Shown here piece by piece: positions 22,694 through 29,798 of a stretch of DNA of 36,458 nt (position 1 is the stretch's first letter; each line of letters begins with the position of its first letter). The position numbers and the translations under genes are program-made. Below the pieces are notes generated by a model. That model searched no databases. It was not told the DNA's origin and saw only the letters and a list, made by a program, of their open reading frames with translations. Where the stretch lies: positions 1 to 36,458 of the forward strand of contig NZ_CAUZLM010000012.1 of the NCBI RefSeq assembly GCF_963580165.1, read 5' to 3'. The DNA comes from Fructobacillus evanidus (GTDB lineage: Bacteria; Bacillota; Bacilli; Lactobacillales; Lactobacillaceae).

Positions 22694-24019
22694 TTACTTA
22701 GCTTGGATAGCTTCGCGTGCGTCAGCTGACAAGTTGTAGAATGCATGAACACCCTTGTACTTAGCAGTATTAGCAAGCAATTCTTCGATACGGATCAATT
22801 GGTTGTACTTTGCAATACGGTCAGTACGTGACATTGAACCTGTCTTGATTTGACCGGCGTTAGTAGCAACAACCAAGTCAGCAATCGTAGTATCTTCAGT
22901 TTCACCTGAACGGTGTGAAACAATCGCTGTGTAACCAGCTTCCTTAGCCATTTCGATGGCATCCATTGTTTCTGACAAAGTACCGATTTGGTTAACCTTG
23001 ATCAAGATTGAGTTGGCAGCACCCATACGGATTCCCTTAGCCAAGTATTCAGTGTTTGTAACGAAGAAGTCGTCACCAACCAATTGAACCTTCTTGCCAA
23101 GTTCCTTCGTGATTTCAGCCCAGTCATCCCAGTTGTTTTCATCGATAGGATCTTCGATTGAAATGATTGGGTAACGGTCAGCCAAGTCTTCCAAGTACTT
23201 GATGAAATCAGGAGTTGAGAATTCTTCCTTTGTTGACCAGCGCAAAACATACTTTGACTTGTCAGCATCCCACAATTCTGATGAGGCAACATCGACAGCA
23301 ATAGCGATGTCCTTACCAGGCTTGTAGCCAGCAGCTTCGATAGCCTTGATCAAGTATTGCAATGGTTCTTCGTTGTTAGCGAAGTCAGGAGCGAATCCAC
23401 CTTCGTCACCAACTGAAGTAGCCTTGCCATCAGCGGCCAACAACTTCTTCAATTCGTGGAAAGTTTCTGAACCATAACGGATGGCTTCCTTGATTGAAGG
23501 AGCACCAACAGGCATGATCATGAATTCTTGGAAGTCAACCTTGTTATCTGAGTGAGCACCACCGTTGATAACGTTCATCATTGGTGTAGGCAAAACGTAA
23601 GAGTTCATGCCACCAATGTATGAGAACAAAGGAACACCCAATTCATCAGCAGCAGCACGGGCTGCAGCGATTGAAACGGCCAAGATAGCGTTGGCACCCA
23701 ACTTACCCTTGTTAGGAGTACCATCCAAGTCAATCATGGCTTGGTCGATGGCACGTTGGTCAGTTACGTCAAACTTGCCAACCAAAGCCTTAGCGATTAC
23801 ATCGTTAACGTTAGCAACGGCCTTAGTAGTACCCTTGCCACCGAAACGGTTCTTGTCACCGTCACGCAATTCGACAGCTTCGTGTTCACCAGTTGATGCA
23901 CCAGATGGCACGATTCCGCGGCCAAATCCACCAACTTCAGTGATAACTTCAGCTTCGACTGTTGGGTTTCCACGTGAATCAAGAACTTCACGTGCGATGA
24001 TATCTGAAATCAAAGACAT
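22694..24019 (-). CDS. eno: Enolase
   Basis: Enolase converts 2-phosphoglycerate to phosphoenolpyruvate in lower glycolysis. The 441-residue protein has the N-terminal EVLDSRGNPTVEAEV, the metal ligands within AVDVASSE, ISIEDPIDE and LVGDDFFVTN, the catalytic lysine region ANSILIKVNQIGTLSET and the signature VSHRSGETEDTTIADL. Codon choice is extreme (TTG, GCC/GCA, AAC, TCA), typical of a very highly expressed gene. The start has AAGGAGAG about 8 nt upstream and the gene is monocistronic. Confidence 0.98.
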   Translation of the reverse strand: MSLISDIIAREVLDSRGNPTVEAEVITEVGGFGRGIVPSGASTGEHEAVELRDGDKNRFGGKGTTKAVANVNDVIAKALVGKFDVTDQRAIDQAMIDLDGTPNKGKLGANAILAVSIAAARAAADELGVPLFSYIGGMNSYVLPTPMMNVINGGAHSDNKVDFQEFMIMPVGAPSIKEAIRYGSETFHELKKLLAADGKATSVGDEGGFAPDFANNEEPLQYLIKAIEAAGYKPGKDIAIAVDVASSELWDADKSKYVLRWSTKEEFSTPDFIKYLEDLADRYPIISIEDPIDENNWDDWAEITKELGKKVQLVGDDFFVTNTEYLAKGIRMGAANSILIKVNQIGTLSETMDAIEMAKEAGYTAIVSHRSGETEDTTIADLVVATNAGQIKTGSMSRTDRIAKYNQLIRIEELLANTAKYKGVHAFYNLSADAREAIQAK

Positions 24020-24068
24020 ATTTTATGCTCTCCTTTTGTCTGTGGTTAATATTTATAAAACCAAGTAA

Positions 24069-24077
24069 ATTATAACA
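24069..24077 (-). promoter_or_regulatory. Enolase promoter (extended -10)
   Basis: On the minus strand TGTTATAAT is a perfect extended -10; TTCATT lies 17 bp upstream as a weak -35. The start would fall about 40 nt before eno. Confidence 0.6.
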
Positions 24078-24159
24078 CCCTTATCAGGTAAAATGAACAG
24101 GAAAAATGGGTTCTTTCTAGCTTAGCCAACGGTTCGGCCGATTTGTCCGAGAACTGATT

Positions 24160-24930
24160 TTACTTTTTAGCCTGATCAACTAGGGTCAAAAACTGTCTGG
24201 GATCCAAAGCAGCCTTGCCAACTAGGATACCATCAATGTCTTGCTGGCATAAAAACGCAGGCGCATTTTTCGGTGTCACTGACCCACCATACAAAATTCG
24301 AATGGTTTCAGCCAAATCCCGGCTGTATAAATTAGCTAGGCTTTGGCGAATTAAAGCAGCGGCTTCTTGAGCCTGGTCCGCCGAGGCCGCGGACCCAGAA
24401 CCAATGGCCCAAGTTGGTTCGTAAGCAATCGTTACTTGGGCCATTTCTTCGGCCGTCACCCCATCAAGGGCTGCTTGCAACTGATTTAAAATAACCTTTT
24501 CGGGCACCAGATGTCCATAAGCCGACAAGTCTTCATCCAAGTCGACAATCGGCTTTAAGCCATTACGCAGTGCCGCTAACGTTTTTAAGTTAACCGTCTC
24601 ATCTGTCTCATTAAAAAACTTTCGCCGTTCAAAATGCCCGATTAAGACGTATTCAGCTCCGAGCGCCGCCAGGGCCTTTGGTGACGTTTCACCAGTAAAA
24701 GCGCCATCATCTTCCCAGTGAGAATTTTCGCCAACAATTACCAACGGGGTGCCCTTTGCAGCCTGCAACATCTGGCTTAAATACAGGTCTTGCGCCGCGA
24801 TGCCAACTTCAACTTCGGTCTCACCTGCCAAAGCGGGTAAAACGGTATCCAGATAGGGGCCTACCTGGTCCGGCATCATGTTGATTTTCCAATTGGCTAC
24901 GACAAATGGCCGCCGGTTCTGCGCACTCAT
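24160..24930 (-). CDS. tpiA: Triosephosphate isomerase, divergent
   Basis: TPI interconverts dihydroxyacetone phosphate and glyceraldehyde 3-phosphate. The 256-residue barrel keeps the catalytic set: N13/K15 in ANWKIN, H99 in IGHFERR and E171 in AYEPTWAIG, plus GGSVTPKN for phosphate. Several otherwise near-universal positions are changed: the Ser after the catalytic His is Phe (GHFERR), the CVGE segment reads VDLDE, and the lid IGTGK reads IGSGS. In a phosphoketolase-type metabolism TPI carries little flux, which could explain relaxed constraint. It overlaps the upstream membrane-protein gene by 4 nt (ATGA) and is translationally coupled to it. Confidence 0.9.
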   Translation of the reverse strand: MSAQNRRPFVVANWKINMMPDQVGPYLDTVLPALAGETEVEVGIAAQDLYLSQMLQAAKGTPLVIVGENSHWEDDGAFTGETSPKALAALGAEYVLIGHFERRKFFNETDETVNLKTLAALRNGLKPIVDLDEDLSAYGHLVPEKVILNQLQAALDGVTAEEMAQVTIAYEPTWAIGSGSAASADQAQEAAALIRQSLANLYSRDLAETIRILYGGSVTPKNAPAFLCQQDIDGILVGKAALDPRQFLTLVDQAKK

Positions 24931-25268
24931 TTACTTTCTCCTCGATTAAGCATCAGGAAAAGGAAAACGGCTTCAATCAACAACAGCCAAGGCAAGTTGG
25001 TGTTGCGTTCTCCAACAAGCACCAAAAGTGCATAGGAAACAATTAAGATGGCCATCCCAATGGTCATCTTAATCAAACCTTGACGAAAAGTTGAGCGGCT
25101 CAAGGCTTCTTTCAAATGCTCGTTTTCGCTCCGTGCCTCACTGATGTCGAGCTTTAAGGACTCAACTTGGTCCAAGAGCTGATCGTTTTCAGCCTGCAGG
25201 AAATCAACCTGCGTTTGGATTTCTTTGTCTTGCTGGTCTTTTTTGTTCGACCAATTAAATAACTTCAT
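24927..25268 (-). CDS. Small coiled-coil membrane protein upstream of tpiA
   Basis: I do not recognise this 113-residue protein. The N-terminal half is hydrophilic and strongly heptad-like (VDFLQAENDQLLDQVESLKL and on, about residues 20-60), a probable coiled coil. Two transmembrane helices follow (about 68-88 and 92-109), and the end RGESK is basic. ATG 25268 has GGAGA 9 nt upstream; the frame remains open further upstream but without a ribosome binding site. The stop overlaps the tpiA start. A cytoplasmic coiled coil tethered to the membrane suggests a scaffolding or division-related role, but that is a guess. Confidence 0.65.
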   Translation of the reverse strand: MKLFNWSNKKDQQDKEIQTQVDFLQAENDQLLDQVESLKLDISEARSENEHLKEALSRSTFRQGLIKMTIGMAILIVSYALLVLVGERNTNLPWLLLIEAVFLFLMLNRGESK

Positions 25269-25345
25269 AGGTATTCTCCAATCAATGTCTATTTTAACAA
25301 AAATTACTATTAAAACCGAATAAAAAGAAGAAAGAAGAAAAGCGC

Positions 25346-25374
25346 TTGACAAGAGCGGTAATTCTAGGTAGAAT
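25346..25374 (+). promoter_or_regulatory. tRNA-Leu promoter
   Basis: TTGACA (perfect) and TAGAAT are 17 bp apart, 21 bp before the tRNA. Confidence 0.8.
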
Positions 25375-25395
25375 TTGATAGTTGCATTAATGCAT

Positions 25396-25481
25396 GCGGC
25401 TGTGGCGGAATTGGCAGACGCGCAGGATTAAGGATCCTGTGTCCGCTTTAGGACGTGCGGGTTCGACTCCCGCCAGCCGCA
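25396..25481 (+). tRNA. tRNA-Leu (anticodon AAG)
   Basis: A class II tRNA of 86 nt. The acceptor stem is GCGGCTG/CAGCCGC and the anticodon arm CAGGA-TTAAGGA-TCCTG, with U33 before AAG. The variable arm is TGTCCGCTTTAGGACG, and GGTTCGACTCC is the T-loop. CCA is not encoded. It is followed by a small hairpin and the repeat pair interpreted as an old attachment site. Confidence 0.95.
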
Positions 25482-25518
25482 TAATGAAACGTTGATATAT
25501 CAGCGTTTATAGCCATTT

Positions 25519-25537
25519 GGTAGCAAATTGGTAGCAA
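25519..25537 (+). repeat. Tandem 8-bp direct repeats after tRNA-Leu, probable arm-site remnant
   Basis: GGTAGCAA at 25519-25526 and 25530-25537 has an 11-bp period and starts 38 nt after the tRNA discriminator base, the same offset as at tRNA-Arg. The unit itself differs, as expected for a different integrase. An imperfect inverted repeat, AACGTTGA/TCAGCGTT (25487-25508), lies between. Confidence 0.5.
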
Positions 25538-25542
25538 CTAAT

Positions 25543-25584
25543 GAGAAAGCACTCAGACTTAACTGTTTGAGTGCTTTTTCTTTT
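25543..25584 (+). terminator. Terminator after the tRNA-Leu scar
   Basis: A long stem, AAAGCACTCAGAC with GTTTGAGTGCTTT, closes a TTAACT loop and is followed by T-rich sequence. It could end the tRNA transcript or, on the minus strand, late genes of a lost element. Confidence 0.75.
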
Positions 25585-25627
25585 AAAAATAAATATCCCC
25601 TCTTTTTAAAACTGATTGCCAAACAAT

Positions 25628-25665
25628 AAAGGCCACCCCAACCAAAAATTGGGGTGGCCTTTTTG
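25628..25665. terminator. Bidirectional terminator before the GNAT gene end
   Basis: AGGCCACCCCA and TGGGGTGGCCT form an 11-bp perfect stem flanked by an A run and a T run. It would end the minus-strand GNAT/hydrolase transcripts. Confidence 0.85.
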
Positions 25666-25693
25666 CGATTAATTTTTTAACGATTTAGGGTGT

Positions 25694-26143
25694 CTAATTC
25701 TCGGCCTTCTGATTCTTTACAACCATCATCTTATGGGGAACACCAACATCCAAGAAGGTCTCACCATAGGCCTCAAAGCCAAAGCGCTCATAGAGACCAA
25801 TAGCATGTTCTTGCGCTTCGATTTCAATCTTATCCTGATCAAAGCGAGCAGCCATTACGTCCATCAACTTTTGAATCAACGCTTTGCCGAATCCCTTACC
25901 GCGAGCCTTTTGAACGGTTAACACCCGACCAAAAGTCACAGTGCCCTGGTCTTTTTCGAAAATACGTGCATAAGCGAGTAGCTCGCCGTCTTCTTCATAA
26001 AAGACGTGCAACGCCGTTAAATCCTGCTCGTCAACGTCTTGATACTCACTGTGCTGGTCAACGACAAAAACGGCAATCCGAGCACGGTACATTGCCCAAA
26101 TTTCACGATTGCTGAGTTCATCAAAGGTCTTAATGTGCCACAT
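25694..26143 (-). CDS. ElaA-type GNAT acetyltransferase
   Basis: A 149-residue N-acetyltransferase of the GCN5-related fold. The ElaA subgroup pattern is seen as MYRARIAVFVVDQHSEYQDVDEQDLTALH (18-46, given in parts here: RIAVFVVDQ and DVDEQDLTALH). The acetyl-CoA pyrophosphate loop is KARGKGFGKALI (about 78-89), and EHAIGLYERFGFEAYG is the usual C-terminal strand-helix. The substrate is unknown. GGAGA precedes the ATG. It starts 29 bp after the alpha/beta hydrolase gene and is probably cotranscribed with it. Confidence 0.85.
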   Translation of the reverse strand: MWHIKTFDELSNREIWAMYRARIAVFVVDQHSEYQDVDEQDLTALHVFYEEDGELLAYARIFEKDQGTVTFGRVLTVQKARGKGFGKALIQKLMDVMAARFDQDKIEIEAQEHAIGLYERFGFEAYGETFLDVGVPHKMMVVKNQKAEN

Positions 26144-26172
26144 AAGTCTTCTCCAATTTCATAATTAAAATT

Positions 26173-26958
26173 TTATTTAGCTAGTAAATTTTCAACAACC
26201 TGTTGAACCTTTTGCCAGGCAAAATTTTTCGAATCAATTAATTCAAAGTGGCCAACATTAGGCAACTCAATCAAATCGACTGTGTCGCCTAAAGCCTTAG
26301 CCTTCTTATAATATTGTTGACTTAATTCTACAGGAACCCTATCGTCGGCTATTCCATGAATCAAGACCGTTGCTACACCTAGTGGCAACTGATTGATTGG
26401 TGATGCGTCACGATACCGAACCGGTTTTTCCTCAGGCGTTCCACCAATAAAATCAGGAACGGTATCAGCCATATTACTTTCCTGTTGGTCAAGCCACATC
26501 GCCGATAAATCGGTTACACCAGCCATGCTAACCACACCGGTAAACTTAATTTTAATCGCTTCACCAAGAGTGTCTGTAGTGTGTTGATAGCGTGAAGCAG
26601 CCCACAAAGCCAACTGACCGCCAGCCGAATGACCAATCACAACCACTCTATCCAAATCAAGCGGATAGTCGATTGCAATTTTTGCTAAATAGTTAATCGC
26701 ATCCGTCACATCTAAAAATGTTTCTGGATAACCACCAGCAGACTTGCCAACTCGGCGATACTCGATATTCCAAGTGGCTACTCCTGCATCAACTAATTGC
26801 TGATCTAATGGAGTGAATTGACTCAAATCGTACTTATCTTTCCAAAAACCACCATGAATCGAAATCACCACCGGCAATTTTTGTTCGAACTCTTTGTCTG
26901 GCAAATTTAATACAGCAAATTGATCTTCAGCTGTGCCATAGTTGAACGTCTTTTTCAC
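26173..26958 (-). CDS. Alpha/beta hydrolase (esterase; kynurenine-formamidase-like)
   Basis: A 261-residue hydrolase. ISIHGGFW (33-40) supplies the oxyanion hole, as in the hormone-sensitive-lipase/kynurenine formamidase group. VVIGHSAGGQLALW holds the nucleophilic serine, GIADDRVPVELS the acid and NVGHFELID the histidine. No signal peptide is visible, so it acts in the cytoplasm on a small ester or amide that cannot be named. The start is GTG at 26958 behind a GGGGGA tract. It lies just outside the prophage edge; I treat it as chromosomal, although cargo of an older element is possible. Confidence 0.85.
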   Translation of the reverse strand: MKKTFNYGTAEDQFAVLNLPDKEFEQKLPVVISIHGGFWKDKYDLSQFTPLDQQLVDAGVATWNIEYRRVGKSAGGYPETFLDVTDAINYLAKIAIDYPLDLDRVVVIGHSAGGQLALWAASRYQHTTDTLGEAIKIKFTGVVSMAGVTDLSAMWLDQQESNMADTVPDFIGGTPEEKPVRYRDASPINQLPLGVATVLIHGIADDRVPVELSQQYYKKAKALGDTVDLIELPNVGHFELIDSKNFAWQKVQQVVENLLAK

Positions 26959-27063
26959 AATTTCCCCCTAGAATATTATTTAAATCAATCACGATGAATT
27001 ATCGTATTGCTATTCTATTCTTTTTGATAAAAACTGTCTAAAAAATTTTCAGATAAAAATAAA

Positions 27064-27096
27064 AAAAATGTAACTTAAGAAAGTTACATTTTTGAA
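27064..27096. terminator. Terminator-like hairpin near the prophage boundary
   Basis: AAAAATGTAACTT and AAGTTACATTTTT form a near-perfect stem with A and T runs on either side. The stretch 26959-27375 holds this hairpin, the repeat pair, a second terminator and no gene I can support. Confidence 0.7.
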
Positions 27097-27160
27097 TAAG
27101 TACTGATGATGCCGACGAAAGGCATTTAAAAAGCTGTTATAACAACATTCCAACGTGTTT

Positions 27161-27179
27161 TTATCACAATTTTATCACA
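27161..27179 (+). repeat. Tandem 8-bp direct repeats at the prophage edge, probable integrase arm sites
   Basis: TTATCACA occurs at 27161-27168 and 27172-27179, again with an 11-bp period and again followed within about 8 nt by a terminator. By analogy with the tRNA scars, the attachment core would end around 27120-27125. No tRNA is present there, so this phage seems to use an intergenic site. Confidence 0.5.
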
Positions 27180-27186
27180 TTCAACT

Positions 27187-27214
27187 AAAAAACAGCCTAA
27201 ATCGACTGCTTTTC
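27187..27214 (-). terminator. Terminator of the prophage lysis genes
   Basis: On the minus strand AGCAGTC and GGCTGTT pair (two G:U) around GATTTA and are followed by six T residues. It lies 160 bp beyond the endolysin stop codon. Confidence 0.55.
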
Positions 27215-27375
27215 GTTGTCATATGGAAGTCGACACAACAGTGCCCACAGCTAATTATATCAAAAAAGACGGGCGCACGTCTGCGTTTTACCCCGTCAAT
27301 TCCGCTATCCAACTGCGTACAGCCCGAGTAGCTTTCTATTAAATTTTATCATATGTACGCCCCGAAGGGCTTAGA

Positions 27376-28272
27376 TTATTCGTGATTCCAGAACTTGTCA
27401 GCATCAAACCAGATGATACCGTTTCCGTCCAAGAAATCAATTCCGACGGCGTTAGCGTTAACGCTATACTTATCAATCGTTCCTCGCTGATATTGTGACT
27501 TAAATCGTACTGTGGCCCCATCATTAAATGAGCGTCCATTTGGATCAGATAAATCATCTAACAACTTAGTTGGAATACCATTATCTTTCCAAGCAAACGG
27601 CACTGCAGACAGTTCATCTGCGCGTGACTGATAGATGCCATATTGCAATTCGCAAGTGTTGTTGATAAATGAACCCTGCAACACGAAGCGGTCGCCCCCT
27701 GCTTTGAACTTATCAATGGCAGATAAACCTGTTGAGGTTGGTTGTACAGTCGTCGCTGATTGCGTTGGAACTGACTGACCTCCATTGTTAATGGCATTTG
27801 CCTTATCCGCAATGTCTTGCAACTTGTCCTTTAGCTGGCCTGGGCAGGCTGTGCTAATGAAATCAGAATGTGGGAACAAATTCTTGTATGGTACAACTTG
27901 GCCGAATCCGTAACGCTTAGCAATGTCAGCTACCAACTTAGCACTCGATTCAACAGTGGCCTGTGAAATGTCGTAAGTTGGCGCACCGTTGATATTGCAA
28001 TGTTCAATGCCAATTGAAGTCAAATTGGCATTCCAATCGCCCGCGTGCCATGCTGTGTTCTCTTCGTCTACATAGGAACGAATCTCTCCATTTGGCCCAA
28101 TACCATAGTGAGCCGAAGCTGGGCGACTGTTCCAAATGCCAGGTACTGAATCATAGTCAGTCGTGGCCATGTGGTGAATCACGATTTTATTAACTGAATT
28201 ACCCTGACGTCCCTGAGTGAAATTAGGGAATGACTGGAATCCATAAGGTGTTGCTAATCCTGATACTGTCAT
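27376..28272 (-). CDS. Prophage endolysin, N-acetylmuramoyl-L-alanine amidase
   Basis: A 298-residue lysin that cuts the bond between MurNAc and L-Ala to release virions. The N-terminal Amidase_2/PGRP domain (about 10-160) shows VIHHMA with the zinc histidine at 33 or 34, AWHAGDWN, SIGIEHCN and HSDFISTACPG giving zinc ligands H135 and C143. A Ser/Thr/Gln/Pro linker (about 165-185) leads to a 110-residue C-terminal domain with aromatic repeats, a likely cell-wall-binding module that I cannot name. No signal peptide is visible, so export depends on the holin. It starts 12 bp after the holin gene. Confidence 0.92.
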   Translation of the reverse strand: MTVSGLATPYGFQSFPNFTQGRQGNSVNKIVIHHMATTDYDSVPGIWNSRPASAHYGIGPNGEIRSYVDEENTAWHAGDWNANLTSIGIEHCNINGAPTYDISQATVESSAKLVADIAKRYGFGQVVPYKNLFPHSDFISTACPGQLKDKLQDIADKANAINNGGQSVPTQSATTVQPTSTGLSAIDKFKAGGDRFVLQGSFINNTCELQYGIYQSRADELSAVPFAWKDNGIPTKLLDDLSDPNGRSFNDGATVRFKSQYQRGTIDKYSVNANAVGIDFLDGNGIIWFDADKFWNHE

Positions 28273-28284
28273 GTGTATTCCTCC

Positions 28285-28599
28285 TTATTTAGTTGTAGTG
28301 GCGTTCAGCTGTGCCACTGCTTGTTCGATAACTGCTGATAACTGTTCCTGTGAGAACTTGCCTGTCAGCTTGTTAGCGGCCAACCGAGTCGCTACATAGT
28401 CAACGGCTTGTTGCTTCTTTTGAACGCCTCCTAGGTCACTCTTTTCCAACAGGGCAACAGCTTGGTCTGCCCATGTTAGTAGCAATTGCAAATTACCGTT
28501 CTTAGTTTTGGTGCGCAGCCAACGAATCAAAGCGTGTTCCGCTGGCGCTGCAATGACTAACAATGTTCCTGCTAGAATTGATACGTCTGTTAATGTCAT
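28285..28599 (-). CDS. Phage holin, LLH-type
   Basis: A 104-residue protein with one N-terminal membrane helix (VSILAGTLLVIAAPAEHALI) and a charged helical remainder, WADQAVALLEKSDLGGVQKK, resembling the LL-H holin family of Lactobacillus phages. Holins form lesions that let the endolysin reach the wall. Position immediately before the lysin supports the call. The family match is by recognition only. Confidence 0.75.
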   Translation of the reverse strand: MTLTDVSILAGTLLVIAAPAEHALIRWLRTKTKNGNLQLLLTWADQAVALLEKSDLGGVQKKQQAVDYVATRLAANKLTGKFSQEQLSAVIEQAVAQLNATTTK

Positions 28600-28625
28600 A
28601 TTCTTTTCTCCAATAAAAAAGACGG

Positions 28626-28934
28626 CTAATTAGCCGTCATTAATTCATCTATCTTGTTCGTCAAGCTGCGGACTTCGATCCGTAACTCTCGATTCTCATT
28701 CGTCAGATTTTCGTTGTCTGTCCGTAACTTCTTGATTTCCATATTCAAATCGCTAACCTGTAACGAAAGGTCTTTTACTAGATCACTTTGTGCCTTGAAC
28801 ATGGCGCTTAAAGTATCATCGTGTTTCTGATTCGTGTCTTCCTTCTTGCCATTCCACCCAAAGTAAGCGGTCGCAATCACACCCAATGACCCCATCACGC
28901 CAATGATCACGCTTGAATAGTCAATAACGGCCAC
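28626..28934 (-). CDS. Small membrane-anchored coiled-coil phage protein
   Basis: A 102-residue protein with an N-terminal helix (VIIGVMGSLGVIATAYFGW) and then a long coiled coil (about 50-100) made of DLNMEIKKLRTDNENL-type heptads. This layout resembles XhlA-like lysis accessory proteins found next to holins, but I cannot confirm homology. It overlaps the next upstream gene by 14 nt and lies 26 bp before the holin gene. Confidence 0.65.
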   Translation of the reverse strand: MAVIDYSSVIIGVMGSLGVIATAYFGWNGKKEDTNQKHDDTLSAMFKAQSDLVKDLSLQVSDLNMEIKKLRTDNENLTNENRELRIEVRSLTNKIDELMTAN

Positions 28935-29322
28935 CGCCTTTCAACTTGTGTCGAGGTTCAATCCAAGCACTCAGAAAAACATTAATCGTGATGATACCGA
29001 AGATAAACGGAATGATTGTCACATTATTAGTCACAAAATCACTTAAAGCATAGCTGACTGTCAACATCGTCCAAAGACCACCGGACAGTGCAATCAACAC
29101 TAGTCGAATTCGATGCCAATAAAAATCCCACAAAGAATTAACTAGAAGCACCACACCAACTGTCAAATATAACAGCCCAAATGGCGCATCATCTAGTAAA
29201 CCCAAAGCGGGCGGCAAACGAACATCTAATTGTTGATAGTGCAGCATGACGATGATTCCGACAATAATTTCTTCAATTGCAATGGTGACCCACTGACGAT
29301 TTTTCCAAAAATGTCGTTTCAT
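28921..29322 (-). CDS. Phage multi-pass membrane protein
   Basis: A 133-residue protein with about four membrane helices (IEEIIVGIIVML, APFGLLYLTVGVVLLVNSL, LVLIALSGGLWTMLTVSYAL and TIIPFIFGIITINVFLSAW) and basic ends. I do not recognise the family. Its place in the lysis cassette suggests a second holin or antiholin. The ATG follows directly on the XkdX stop codon, and the GGAGG inside the end of xkdX serves as its Shine-Dalgarno. Confidence 0.65.
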   Translation of the reverse strand: MKRHFWKNRQWVTIAIEEIIVGIIVMLHYQQLDVRLPPALGLLDDAPFGLLYLTVGVVLLVNSLWDFYWHRIRLVLIALSGGLWTMLTVSYALSDFVTNNVTIIPFIFGIITINVFLSAWIEPRHKLKGGGRY

Positions 29323-29460
29323 TCAACCTCCAATCTTACCCGATAGGATGCGGCTAGCTTCTTCCTGTGTCACCCAGTGAATCTCTACCGCCAATTGGAT
29401 AGCTGACCGGTCCCAATATTTAGGATACATTGATTGCACAAACTCAAACATTTCAGACAT
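29323..29460 (-). CDS. XkdX family protein
   Basis: A 45-residue protein, MSEMFEFVQSMYPKYWDRSA and on, ending VTQEEASRILSGKIGG. It has the XkdX pattern: a short helix with Phe and Tyr, a central aliphatic-Trp segment and the T-x-E-E-x-x-x-I-x-G end. XkdX proteins sit between the tail fibre and lysis genes of many Firmicutes phages; the function is unknown. It overlaps the preceding gene by 8 nt and touches the next, so all are translationally coupled. Confidence 0.8.
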   Translation of the reverse strand: MSEMFEFVQSMYPKYWDRSAIQLAVEIHWVTQEEASRILSGKIGG

Positions 29461-29785
29461 TATGGCCCTCCTTTGCTTCAAAGGCTTTCACTCGAGCCGT
29501 TAAATCAGCATTACTTTGCATTAGTTGCATGACTTTCATCGCTAACTTAGCCAACTGCTGGTTTTGGTCAACCTGCTGACTTGTATTCGACTTTTGGTTG
29601 TCAAGCCATTCATCCAACGACTGCCCTTCCCACTTTTTAAGACTTTCGTTCCACTTGGGTAATCCTTTAAACCCATTTGGCTCAACTGTTGTAGCATTTT
29701 CTGGTGCTTCTTCTTCGTAACGAGCACCAGGAATCAATTCTTTCGTTTCTGAATCGTATAAAAAATACCATTTCTTCTGTGCCAT
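29453..29785 (-). CDS. Small phage tail-region protein
   Basis: A 110-residue protein starting MAQKKWYFLYDSETKELIPG, chosen because AAAGGAGA lies about 8 nt upstream; the frame is open for ten more residues without a ribosome binding site. The first half is aromatic-rich, typical of small tail-fibre-associated proteins in lactic phages. The second half (about 70-105) is a predicted coiled coil with QQLAKLAMKVMQLMQSNADL. The function is unknown. Confidence 0.65.
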   Translation of the reverse strand: MAQKKWYFLYDSETKELIPGARYEEEAPENATTVEPNGFKGLPKWNESLKKWEGQSLDEWLDNQKSNTSQQVDQNQQLAKLAMKVMQLMQSNADLTARVKAFEAKEGHNV

Positions 29786-29798
29786 GCTTGTCTCCTTT

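Noticed and set aside
25482..26958. GNAT and alpha/beta hydrolase genes as part of the resident prophage
   Set aside because: They lie outside the lysis terminator and arm-like repeats at 27.16-27.21 kb, and have ordinary chromosomal-type functions. Cargo of an older element remains possible.
27064..27125. A tRNA as the prophage attachment target
   Set aside because: No cloverleaf or T-loop sequence can be found; the hairpin is a terminator type.
21116..27179. A CRISPR array or transposon ends
   Set aside because: Only two copies of a short unit per site, no spacers, no cas or transposase genes, no terminal inverted repeats.
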